This document shows, in pieces, positions 6,439-14,316 of a stretch of DNA of 14,326 nucleotides (the first letter of the stretch is position 1; each line of letters begins with the position of its first letter). This stretch comes from JBHHZI01 sp046757965 (GTDB lineage: Bacteria; Acidobacteriota; Polarisedimenticolia; SMYD01), in the NCBI GenBank assembly GCA_046757965.1, contig JBHHZI010000083.1, positions 1-14,326 of the forward strand. Reading direction: 5' to 3'. The translations under genes and the position numbers were made by a program. Under the pieces are notes generated by a model. It made no database searches and was not told the origin of the DNA. It was given only the letters and a program-made list of their open reading frames with translations.

Positions 6439-9400
6439 GATCGACATTGCGTCGCGCAGTGTGATGGCGACTGTCCCCCTGGGGACCTCCCCGACGGACG
6501 TGGTCATCTCCCCCGACGACAGCGAACTGTTCGTGGCGGATCTGGCGGACAACACGGTGACCGTCCTGGATGCCACGCTGGCCGAGGACGGCATTCCGGC
6601 CAACGAGACGCTGGCCACCATCGCCGTCGGCACCGCGCCCGGAGCCCTGGCACTGAGCCCGGACGGGGGCACCCTGCTGGTTGCCGAGCAGCAGGATGAC
6701 ACCGTCTCGGTCGTGAACGTGTCAACGCGCGCCGTGATCGATGTCTGGGCCACCGTGGATCTGCCGTTCGATGTGGCGTTCCACCCCACAGGCACCACGG
6801 CATACGTCCTCGACCCGGTCACCCAGCAGGGGATCCTGGAGGTGCCGGTGGCCGCCGCCGACACCTCGGCGCCGGCCGTGCTCGATGCGGGTCCTGTCGA
6901 CCGGGCCGGGGCCGTGCTACAGGACAGCCCCATCGAGGCAGTCTTCAGCGAGGAGATGGACGTCACGACGTTCAACACCACCAACGTGCAGGTGCTGGAC
7001 GCTCTGAACGTGCCCATCGCCGGGACCCTGGCACCGGCGGGCAACGGAGTGGCCGTCACCTTCACCCCCGATGCGGGAGTGCGTTACGCGTTGAACAGCA
7101 CGGTGAACGTCGTCCTGGGAACCGGCCTGACCGACGCCGCAGGCAACGCCCTGCCCGCGCAGGCACTGTTGCCGGTGCCGACCATCTCGATGCAACTCCC
7201 CGACCTGCTCGCCATCACCGTCGACCTGACGACCTCCGGCATCGAGGTGAACGGTGTCGCCGGCGCTGTTGAACCGGACAGCCTGGTCACGGTGACGAAT
7301 CAGACCACCATGCAGAGCTTCACGACCACCGCGGCGCCGGATGGCAGCTTCTCCGTGGTGGTCCTCGGCCTTGATACCGACGGCTACGAGCTGGTGACCT
7401 CGATCTTCGGCGGCCGGGCAGTGACCGACCCGACTCCGCTCCCGGTGAGCTTCACCATCTCGAGCCCCGACGCCGGCCTCATCACGTATCAGCCCGGCCC
7501 GGCCGGCACACTCCTCGCCGTGGGCGCCGCCGGCGCCGTCGACCCGCAGAGCAGCCTGGTCCTCATCCGCAACCTGACCACCAGCCAGAACTTCCAGACG
7601 ACCACGGTGGCTCCCGACGGCAGCTTCTCGCTCGGCATCTTCGCAAGCTCCGGTGACTCCCTGGACCTGACGAGCACCATCCTGGGTGCCATCACACTGG
7701 ACCCGGTGCCGCTCTCCGTGCCGGCCTTCACGTTGCCCACCCTCGACTTCGTGACCCCGGACCGCTTCATATTCGGCGACCCGGTGACGCTGGTCGTCGT
7801 GGGGACCGATTTCGGCACGGTACCGGCGAACATCCTGTTGCAGGTGGGTGGTCAGGTCCGCACCGACTTCATCCTCGACACCGTGATCGGCAGCCCGTCC
7901 CAGCAAGCCATCGTGGTGGACCTGGCCGGCGGCGCGCAGTCGGGCCAGGTTAATGTGACGGTCGCCGGGCAGTCCTCCAACATCCTCGACTATTTCGCCG
8001 AGACACCCCCCAACACCTCGCCGTTCGCCGAGGAAGTGATCGCCTCGTCCGGGGCCAGCAACACGGCGGAAACGCTGGGTGCGAGCGACGGGGTGTTCAG
8101 CGACCTCGGAGTGGCCGGCTCCATCACCCTGCGACTGGGCTCGACGGTCGAGGACGGTCCCGGGAACGATCTCCAGGTGTTCGAGAACACCGCGGATGGC
8201 GCGGACTGCTACGGCGTGCTCGTCAGTGCGTCCTCCGCGGGGCCGTTCGATTCTCTGGGAACCTTCTGTGGCACGGCTTTCGTGGACCTGGCGGCCCATG
8301 ACCCGATCCGATTCGTGCGTCTCGTCGATGCGAACGACGGGCTTCCCACGGCGCAGATCGACGGAGTCTTCGCCATCCGGGTCAAGATGGCGGTCTCCGT
8401 CGTCATTCTCGATTCCCAGGGAGCCGTGGTCCAGACGTTGCTCGGCCCGACCATCGCCATCGGGACAGCGCTCCCGGAGGCCACCGTCGTGGACCCCCTG
8501 ACCGACGGCGAGCAGGATGACATCTCAGCGACGACCTCATCCCGGTTCCGTACGGGAATGTCTGCCGCCCTGGCGAGCCCCATCCCCGGCCTGACCGATT
8601 TCGCCGGACCGGCAGTAACACGGCCCGCGGACATCGCCCGGAACGGCTCACGTGTGCTGGAGGCCGGCGACGGCGATTCCGTCGCCGTGGAAGCGGGCCA
8701 TTCCATCACTCTGGCGCTCGCCCGGTTCATCCGCGATCGTCCAGGTGCGGACTTCAGTGTCGTCGAGGACGACTCCGACGGATCCGGCTGTTACCGGATC
8801 CACGTCAGCCACTCGTCTGCAGGTCCTTATTCCGAGATCGGACAGTTCTGCGGAAGCCACGATGTGGACCTGGCGGGCGCCGGGAAGTCCCGCTTCGTCC
8901 GTATCATCGGCGAGGAGAATGACGATAGGTCCGTGACCCGCATCCACTCCCTCACGGTGGACGGGCGCCACATGCAGGCGGGGCTCCTGCTCTCCGACGG
9001 CTCGGTGCAGAAGGGTGTGCTGGCCCCGGCGGCGCTGTCCGCCGGTGTGACGGCCACCATCACGCCTGGAGAGGGAAACGTCTGCACGGCCGACACCCTG
9101 TCGCTTGCAGTCAGCATCTCGCCACCGCCCCAGGGGGGCGGCGGATATGGCGGTGGCTGCAGCGATGTGATCACCTGGAGCGCGGGCGGCGGCGGGACGG
9201 TGATGCCCACGTCCGGTGCTTCCAGCACGTTCACGGCACCCATGGTCGCCGGACGCTCCACCGTGTCGGTCAGCGTGAACCGCACGGGAAACTGTCAGAC
9301 CACCGGCAGCGACAACAAGACCATCAACGTCGACGTGAACAAGGTGGACCTCGTCGGCCATCAGACCAGCACGAGAACAACTCCAGGAGCGGCCGTCGCC

Positions 9401-12400
9401 GAGGCTGACGAAGATGACCCGAACAACCTGTTCGGGTGTGTCAACGACGATTTCGACGATGGGAACCCGCTTGCCGACAACGGCAACACGGTGATCGGGG
9501 CGACTGACGACGATATCGTCAGGCTGACGTTGAAGAAACTCCAGTCCAAGAAAGGGACGGTCACGCTGTCCGTCTCGCCATCGGCCAACGTGAGACTCTT
9601 CAACAATGCAGGTTCAGCTCCGGTCTCCACTTTCACCGTTGACCTCGCGTCTCCGTCGGGCGATCTCATGGGTCTTGCCTTCGGCGACCTGTTTCTCTTT
9701 CTCGAGGGGATCACACCAAGCCCTGATGTCACGGTGAAGATGGAATACAAGAGCACGACGAGCACCTGTTCCGACGAGGTCCACATCGTCGTCCCCAAGA
9801 CCGACTTCGACGTCAAGCAATCCCAGTCATCGGATCCCGCCGAGACCGTGCTCGCTCAGGACAAGGAAGAGTCGGACGGCCTGCTCCTGGCCGAGAACGA
9901 TGATGACGACGACGAGAACGGAGTCCACGACAATGCTGATATCCTGATCACGGGCACCGCGATGCAGCAGACCGAAGACAAGAAGGACCTGGCCACTCTC
10001 ACGCTGCAGAAGCTCGAACCGTCGACCCTTGCCTCGGGAAATGTGTTCCTGAAGAAGCTTGATGGGCCGGGGAACGTCCGGGTGTTCAAGAAGTCGGATG
10101 GTTCGCACATCCTCACCACCTCCGGGGCCACGTCATCGACATCCAGCGCCCAGGCCTCCGCGCTGTTCACCACACTGAAGGCAGGAACGGAAACCTACTC
10201 GCTGGAAGGGGTGGACCCTGGAGCCCTCACCCTCGCCCTCGAGCTCAACGACGGCACCAAGAAATGCGGGGACCCGATCAAGATCACCGTGGTGAATGTG
10301 GACCTCGACGCCAAGAAGGCCAAGTTCTCGGATGCGGCCGAACCGGATATCCCTGACGAGAAGGAGGAGACCGAGGGCCTCATACTCGCCGTCAACGACG
10401 ACGACGATGATGTCAACGGATCCCCGGACAACGGCGACATGGCGATCACCGGAACGGCGGCCCAGCAGACCAAGGACAAGGAAGACATGTCGACGCTCAC
10501 TCTGCAACGGCTCAACCCGAATGATCTCATGTCCGGCCAGGTCTTCGTCAAGAAGCTCAAGGGCACCGGCAACGTTCGCATCTTCAACTCATCAGACGGT
10601 TCGGAGGTCCTCAAGACGTCCGGAGCCACCGCTTCGACCACCGCGGCCCAGGCCAACGCTCTGTTCACCGCCTTGAAAGCCGGAACCCAGACTTACAAGA
10701 TGGAGGGAGTGGACCCCGGAGAGTTGACCCTGGCCCTGGAGTTCAGGGACGGCAACGCGATCGTCCAGGACAAGCTGGTCGTCACGGTCGCCAAGCTGGA
10801 CCTGGATTCCGATCTCGACATCAACACGGTGATCGATGACAACGACGAACTCTTCGAGGAGACGAGAGGAGCCTATATCGTCGTCAACAACGATGACGAC
10901 GACCGCGACGGAACGGTGGACACCGCAGACGGACAGGTTGTCTCGGGAGTTCCGGCCGGGTCAGTCGATGAGAACAACCTCAAACGATTCAACATCGCCA
11001 ACATCCTGCCTGCCTCCCTCCAGACCGATGGGAAGGTGGTCCTGTCCAGGTCCGATGGACGCATACGCGTCTATTCCGACCCGAAGAAGGGAACTGCCGC
11101 CGCGAACGACAAGCAGATCCTGTGGAGCGCAACTGTTGCCGGCTTCGCCCAGGCCACCGAGGGGAATGGCAAGAAGACCTGGGACCTTGCCGTCGGCGCG
11201 GAAAAGACCGAATTCCAGAACCTGGTGACGAACGGCCTGTTCGTCGAGGGCCTCGGAAGCAGCGCAGCACTGCTCGATAGCGCGCTATTCGTCTCGTATA
11301 CTTCCGCGGCAGGGGGCACGGCCACGAAGCTGGACGAGATCAAGATCACCGTCATCGAGTTCCAGGACATCACGGCGACTGTTCCGCCAACGCCTGCCAA
11401 CACGCTGCGACCACCAGCACCAGCTCCGGCGGATCACACGTTCGTCAACGCGCAGGCAGGCATCGTCTATTACCTGGATGAGAACACCACCAACCGGGAC
11501 AGCAATTTCGACACCCCTCACGCCCTTGTCCTGGTGCGGCGGAACGCAGACAGTATTCCGCTTGTCCTGACACATCTGCCCGCTGCGGCGGCCATCCGCT
11601 GGCAGGTGGACCGTTCCATGGACGATGCCGCCGGTCTGGGCGGCGGCACCCCCGCGCTGGCGACGACGCCGGCCGGTGCCGATCTCGGGATGAACAAGCG
11701 GGGTTCGTTCCTGGTTTCGGCCTATGTGGACGCCAACGCGAATAACGTGTTCGACAACGGTGAGCCAAGGGTTTATCTGCCGTATATTCTCATTGATATC
11801 GCCCTGAACGCTAACAACACCGCGACACACTCAGGGAACGTGGCACTTCAGTTCCAGGGCGTCTGCACAGTAACAGGTGGCGCATGCGCCACCAATGCCG
11901 ATTGCACGGGCGGCGCTGATGTCTGCAACTGGGTTAGCCATCGTGCAACCACCGGTATGTTCAATATCGCGACTCCGGCGACTGCAGGGATCTACCTGGC
12001 GGGGGACGTGGACTTCACCGGCGGCGGCCCCAACGGCCGCAGGGGTATGGACCGGGTTTTCGGAGGATGGATCAACAACACGTCTCAGGTCGTGTTCGAC
12101 GGCGCCTACACCAACGGACACCGCTTCGTATCGGTACTGGCGTCCAACGTCCCCGGCGATGGGGCATACGACCCAGGAGATCCGGCCCCCGTGCTTGTGG
12201 CGGGGCTGCTGTGCGATACGGGACGACAGCCAGGAGGAGGCACTGGAGGCGAGCTGGCGACACTGACAAGGAGTACAGACACCCGAACGGTGGCGAACAT
12301 CGCCCTCGGGCAGCGCCGGACCGTCGAGGCTGTCGACAGTCCGGGAGTGACATTCGGTCGGTTCCACCGGAACTTCCCGACGGATCGTCTCACGAACGTT

Positions 12401-12703
12401 GCCGTCCTTCTGGACTTCTCGGCTTCGCTCTCGATCTGGACCAACGCCACCGCCGCGCGCGGCGCCACGGCAGACGCCGCAAATCGCCTCTACTCGGTGG
12501 CGCTCAGCCTTGACTGGACCGTACGAGCGTCGTGGAGTGTCAGCGCCACCGGCGCCGTGGCGCCTGTGATCGCGCCCGCTATCGCGACGGCCAATGTCAC
12601 GAACCACATCGGCGCCAATGGTCCTGCCCGGGCGCGCGATACGGGGGTGGAGGTCCGTCTACCAACTTCACTGAATTCGCTCGGGTTCGATGCCAGGAAC
12701 TAG
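6425..12703 (+). CDS. Giant modular surface-type protein (YVTN propeller, Ig-like/TIG domains, Asp-rich repeats), apparently missing its 5' end
   Basis: The open frame encodes 2,092 residues. Approximate order: YVTN beta-propeller blades (1-145; GTSPTDVVISPDDSELFVAD, SPDGGTLLVAEQQDDTVSVV), SbsA-like Ig domain (148-255), two related Ig-like units each with PDGSFS (260-347, 348-437), IPT/TIG domain (440-527), two copies of a domain with SITL, VFEN-like and CY...FCG motifs (540-654, 739-854), a Gly-rich, Cys-containing Ig-like region (887-973), four Asp-rich repeats (975-1646) and a C-terminal region (1647-2092) with a four-Cys cluster. Such architectures belong to secreted adhesion or matrix proteins; the paired cysteines and calcium-type Asp clusters agree. 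Yet GTG 6425 has no ribosome binding site and no signal peptide follows, the first blade starts halfway (VTVIDIASRS), and TGA 6413 closes the frame upstream. The 5' end may be lost by deletion, frameshift or assembly error. No C-terminal sorting signal was recognised. Exact ligand or function is unknown. Confidence 0.85.
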   Translation: MAVTVIDIASRSVMATVPLGTSPTDVVISPDDSELFVADLADNTVTVLDATLAEDGIPANETLATIAVGTAPGALALSPDGGTLLVAEQQDDTVSVVNVSTRAVIDVWATVDLPFDVAFHPTGTTAYVLDPVTQQGILEVPVAAADTSAPAVLDAGPVDRAGAVLQDSPIEAVFSEEMDVTTFNTTNVQVLDALNVPIAGTLAPAGNGVAVTFTPDAGVRYALNSTVNVVLGTGLTDAAGNALPAQALLPVPTISMQLPDLLAITVDLTTSGIEVNGVAGAVEPDSLVTVTNQTTMQSFTTTAAPDGSFSVVVLGLDTDGYELVTSIFGGRAVTDPTPLPVSFTISSPDAGLITYQPGPAGTLLAVGAAGAVDPQSSLVLIRNLTTSQNFQTTTVAPDGSFSLGIFASSGDSLDLTSTILGAITLDPVPLSVPAFTLPTLDFVTPDRFIFGDPVTLVVVGTDFGTVPANILLQVGGQVRTDFILDTVIGSPSQQAIVVDLAGGAQSGQVNVTVAGQSSNILDYFAETPPNTSPFAEEVIASSGASNTAETLGASDGVFSDLGVAGSITLRLGSTVEDGPGNDLQVFENTADGADCYGVLVSASSAGPFDSLGTFCGTAFVDLAAHDPIRFVRLVDANDGLPTAQIDGVFAIRVKMAVSVVILDSQGAVVQTLLGPTIAIGTALPEATVVDPLTDGEQDDISATTSSRFRTGMSAALASPIPGLTDFAGPAVTRPADIARNGSRVLEAGDGDSVAVEAGHSITLALARFIRDRPGADFSVVEDDSDGSGCYRIHVSHSSAGPYSEIGQFCGSHDVDLAGAGKSRFVRIIGEENDDRSVTRIHSLTVDGRHMQAGLLLSDGSVQKGVLAPAALSAGVTATITPGEGNVCTADTLSLAVSISPPPQGGGGYGGGCSDVITWSAGGGGTVMPTSGASSTFTAPMVAGRSTVSVSVNRTGNCQTTGSDNKTINVDVNKVDLVGHQTSTRTTPGAAVAEADEDDPNNLFGCVNDDFDDGNPLADNGNTVIGATDDDIVRLTLKKLQSKKGTVTLSVSPSANVRLFNNAGSAPVSTFTVDLASPSGDLMGLAFGDLFLFLEGITPSPDVTVKMEYKSTTSTCSDEVHIVVPKTDFDVKQSQSSDPAETVLAQDKEESDGLLLAENDDDDDENGVHDNADILITGTAMQQTEDKKDLATLTLQKLEPSTLASGNVFLKKLDGPGNVRVFKKSDGSHILTTSGATSSTSSAQASALFTTLKAGTETYSLEGVDPGALTLALELNDGTKKCGDPIKITVVNVDLDAKKAKFSDAAEPDIPDEKEETEGLILAVNDDDDDVNGSPDNGDMAITGTAAQQTKDKEDMSTLTLQRLNPNDLMSGQVFVKKLKGTGNVRIFNSSDGSEVLKTSGATASTTAAQANALFTALKAGTQTYKMEGVDPGELTLALEFRDGNAIVQDKLVVTVAKLDLDSDLDINTVIDDNDELFEETRGAYIVVNNDDDDRDGTVDTADGQVVSGVPAGSVDENNLKRFNIANILPASLQTDGKVVLSRSDGRIRVYSDPKKGTAAANDKQILWSATVAGFAQATEGNGKKTWDLAVGAEKTEFQNLVTNGLFVEGLGSSAALLDSALFVSYTSAAGGTATKLDEIKITVIEFQDITATVPPTPANTLRPPAPAPADHTFVNAQAGIVYYLDENTTNRDSNFDTPHALVLVRRNADSIPLVLTHLPAAAAIRWQVDRSMDDAAGLGGGTPALATTPAGADLGMNKRGSFLVSAYVDANANNVFDNGEPRVYLPYILIDIALNANNTATHSGNVALQFQGVCTVTGGACATNADCTGGADVCNWVSHRATTGMFNIATPATAGIYLAGDVDFTGGGPNGRRGMDRVFGGWINNTSQVVFDGAYTNGHRFVSVLASNVPGDGAYDPGDPAPVLVAGLLCDTGRQPGGGTGGELATLTRSTDTRTVANIALGQRRTVEAVDSPGVTFGRFHRNFPTDRLTNVAVLLDFSASLSIWTNATAARGATADAANRLYSVALSLDWTVRASWSVSATGAVAPVIAPAIATANVTNHIGANGPARARDTGVEVRLPTSLNSLGFDARN
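7202..7735 (+). repeat. Two tandem Ig-like units inside the giant protein
   Basis: Two adjacent segments of about 88 residues (7202-7465 and 7466-7735, boundaries approximate) share the order VNGVAGAVEPDS / AVGAAGAVDPQS, then VTNQTTMQSFTTT / IRNLTTSQNFQTT, then APDGSFS in both, and end in DPTPLPVSF / DPVPLSVPAF. They are diverged duplicates at protein level. They probably act as structural spacers between the Ig domain and the TIG domain. Confidence 0.7.
8041..8985 (+). repeat. Duplicated Cys-paired domain inside the giant protein
   Basis: Copy 1 (about 8041-8385) and copy 2 (about 8641-8985) share SITL, a VFEN/VVED strand, then C-Y-x-[VI]-x-V-S-x-S-S-A-G-P-[FY], ending in LGTFCG / IGQFCG and RFVR. 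In both copies the two cysteines are exactly 60 bases apart (codons 8207 and 8267; 8789 and 8849), suggesting one disulphide per domain and thus an extracytoplasmic location. The pattern resembles a domain seen in bacterial cell-surface proteins with the motif GSITL...DGxGxDFxVFEN. The segment between the copies carries a DSQG / SDGS-like strand pair that may also be repeated. Confidence 0.7.
9347..11362 (+). repeat. Four tandem Asp-rich repeats inside the giant protein
   Basis: Units lie at 9347-9802 (152 residues), 9803-10300 (166), 10301-10798 (166) and 10799-11362 (188). Each begins near a D-L/F-D or VDL strand, continues with an acidic run (VNDDFDDGN, ENDDDDDENG, VNDDDDDVNG, VNNDDDDRDG) and a D-N-G-D / DNAD partner, and ends in a strand such as IKITVV or KLVVTV. 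Units 2 and 3 are equal in length and closest in sequence (SGATSSTSSAQASALFT / SGATASTTAAQANALFT; EGVDPG in both). The Asp clusters resemble calcium-binding loops of thrombospondin type-3 or dockerin kind. Base composition here is visibly lower in GC than in the neighbouring genes, partly because of GAC/GAT/AAG/AAC codons. Confidence 0.8.
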
Positions 12704-12715
12704 CGGGAGATGACC

Positions 12716-13708
12716 ATGAGAGTCCGGGTGCTGAGTTTGTTCTTCCTGCTTCAAGGACTGTACTTCCCGGGCGCGCAAGGCCTGGCGGTCTCAGGACAGG
12801 ACCCGGCATCGGCGACAGTCAGCGCATCCACGGTTGTGGTCGTGTCGATCCGGACGCTGCGTTTCGGCGGCTGGAGCGCGGACGGATCGACGGGGATCGA
12901 GACCCGCAAGATAGAAGCGGTGGTCAGGCCGAAACTGGTCCTGAAGGGCGAGATTGCGACTCCCATCGACCAAGATGTGTCGGTCGTGCTCGTTCAAGAG
13001 CGACACCCGGGGGGGATCATATGGGATGGTCTCAGCTTCTGGTCCTACCAGACCGTCCGGGAAGGAACGTCCCTCGTGGTGTTCTCCCGCAAGGACGGCG
13101 GGGACCTGCAAGAGATACTCGCAAGCCCCGAGATCGCTCAGGAGATCCAGGAGAACAGTCCGACGGTGGCTGACATCAGATTCATCGTCAGCATGGTGGG
13201 AAAGAGCGACGACGCCCAGCGTGATGCGCTGTTCGCATACCTCCAGAGGTCGACAGCCAGACACGGCGAGTTTCTGGGCCGTTACGCGGCCGCCGTCTAT
13301 CCGGTGGAGAACGCCTCCAGGTATCGGGTGTCCATTCTGGACATCGTCGGTAACAAGCTGACTGACGAGGGGATGCGGCACTTCATGGCCGCGGTCTTCA
13401 AGCACGTGAGGGCGTCTGATGCACCGAGCCGAATCCAGATGAGATTCGCAGCGGTCATTCTCCGGGTGCTCGCGGCTCGAGGCACGGATGCCGACTCCGC
13501 AGCCGATCGGCTGCAGGTGGATGTTCTCGAGAATTACGTTCCGTGGCTGATGACCATGGAGCCGAGCAGGCACGGCATCGCTGACCTGCTGCGTCGGCGC
13601 GAGAGAAAGCGTGTGGTGGATCGCCTCGCTGTTCTCGAGACCGACGACCGGATTTCACCCGGCGTTCGCGACACGGCTTCCCGTCTGAGGAACCTTCTCT
13701 TGCGGTGA
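12716..13708 (+). CDS. Secreted protein of unknown function
   Basis: This 330-residue protein begins with a Sec-type signal peptide: MRVRV, a hydrophobic core LSLFFLLQGLY, and a probable cleavage near GAQG/LAVSG. The start is ATG 12716 because GGGAG (12705-12709) lies 6 bases before it; ATG 12710, two codons upstream, touches that site with no spacer. After the signal comes a beta-rich region of about 100 residues (STVVVVSIRTLRFGG ... KLVLKGEI ... TSLVVFSRKDGG). It resembles small periplasmic domains in which a VVxG...VLKG segment precedes a charged tail, but I cannot name a family. The rest (residues ~135-330) is mainly helical, possibly HEAT-like in its end region (MRFAAVILRVLAARG; RRRERKRVVDRLAVLE). 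It starts 12 bases after the giant gene, so it is likely co-transcribed and may be a periplasmic partner of that surface protein; this is inference from position only. Confidence 0.8.
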   Translation: MRVRVLSLFFLLQGLYFPGAQGLAVSGQDPASATVSASTVVVVSIRTLRFGGWSADGSTGIETRKIEAVVRPKLVLKGEIATPIDQDVSVVLVQERHPGGIIWDGLSFWSYQTVREGTSLVVFSRKDGGDLQEILASPEIAQEIQENSPTVADIRFIVSMVGKSDDAQRDALFAYLQRSTARHGEFLGRYAAAVYPVENASRYRVSILDIVGNKLTDEGMRHFMAAVFKHVRASDAPSRIQMRFAAVILRVLAARGTDADSAADRLQVDVLENYVPWLMTMEPSRHGIADLLRRRERKRVVDRLAVLETDDRISPGVRDTASRLRNLLLR

Positions 13709-13797
13709 ACAGACGTCTTTCCCGGATCCTCCACAACTGCATTCCGTACCACACACTTCTTCGAAGCGCAGGTCGCCGACGAAACCGTGTCCGAGTA
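13709..13797. other. Short convergent intergenic gap
   Basis: These 89 bases separate the ends of two convergent genes. I see no hairpin with a T-run on either strand and no small gene. Confidence 0.5.
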
Positions 13798-14316
13798 TCA
13801 ATGACCCGTTCCGGGTTCATACCGATCGCCACAACCGATCTCGCTGTCCCGGGCGTCCGACTGGTCGTCACGCGCCGCCTTTTCGACCTGCAGGACCTCG
13901 GTGAGACAGCAGGATCCGTGGGGATTGCGAACGCTGCAGATGCAGCGGTCGCGGCGCACGAGTTCGCGGATGTGTGAGAAGACGCTCTCGGCCCGGTCAT
14001 CTCGCGCCGCCTGGCGGATCTCGGCCTCGTCGATCTCGAAGCAATAGCAGACTGTCCGGTTGCCGGGGGCCTCCTTGCAGAAGACCGGCACGCGCAGATC
14101 CGTCGTCACGAACACCTCGGAGGCGCCGAAGTAGACGGTCGCACAGCTCGGCGTGGGACAGAACCGGTGCTGATCTTCGATCCGGCCGGCAAGACGTCTC
14201 GGGGCGAGCATCGCCTTGACCGTGCGTTCACTCACGGCTCGCCCGTCATGGCCACACGCGGGGCAGCCGGTTCGAGGCGGCGGCGCACCTGTGTCGGTTC
14301 CCGGCTTTGACGGCAT
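13798..14316 (-). CDS. CopZ-type cysteine-rich [2Fe-2S]/Zn protein without HMA domain
   Basis: The 172-residue product matches the N-terminal domain of Archaeoglobus-type CopZ, which binds a zinc ion and a [2Fe-2S] cluster. Order of motifs: CPACG (18-22) with SERTVKAML, RFCPTPSCATVYF (52-63), DLRVPVFCKE (73-82), VCYCFEIDEAEI (89-100), and CICSVRNPHGSCCL (125-138), then the helix EVLQVEKAARD. Twelve cysteines are present, and the CxC and CC pairs in the second half recall BFD-like [2Fe-2S] domains. In Archaeoglobus CopZ this domain precedes a copper-binding HMA domain; here none follows, only about 25 polar residues. Bacterial stand-alone versions are often found near copper or mercury resistance genes, but no such gene is in view; what lies upstream is outside the window. 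ATG 14316 is a plausible start, but the frame stays open to the edge, so the protein could be longer at its N-terminus. The gene is convergent with the secreted-protein gene. Confidence 0.85.
   Translation of the reverse strand: MPSKPGTDTGAPPPRTGCPACGHDGRAVSERTVKAMLAPRRLAGRIEDQHRFCPTPSCATVYFGASEVFVTTDLRVPVFCKEAPGNRTVCYCFEIDEAEIRQAARDDRAESVFSHIRELVRRDRCICSVRNPHGSCCLTEVLQVEKAARDDQSDARDSEIGCGDRYEPGTGH

Noticed and set aside
6917..8299. Minus-strand open frame of 460 codons opposite the giant gene.
   Set aside because: Low-complexity Gly/Arg/His/Asp-rich translation with no domain; a mirror of the + strand coding bias.
9800..11362. Asp-rich periodic DNA as a possible CRISPR or satellite array.
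   Set aside because: The repeats are long, diverged and in frame within one coding sequence, without constant short repeats and unique spacers.
13705..13977. Plus-strand open frame of 90 codons after the secreted-protein gene.
   Set aside because: It overlaps the strongly supported CopZ-type gene on the minus strand and has no motif or ribosome binding site.
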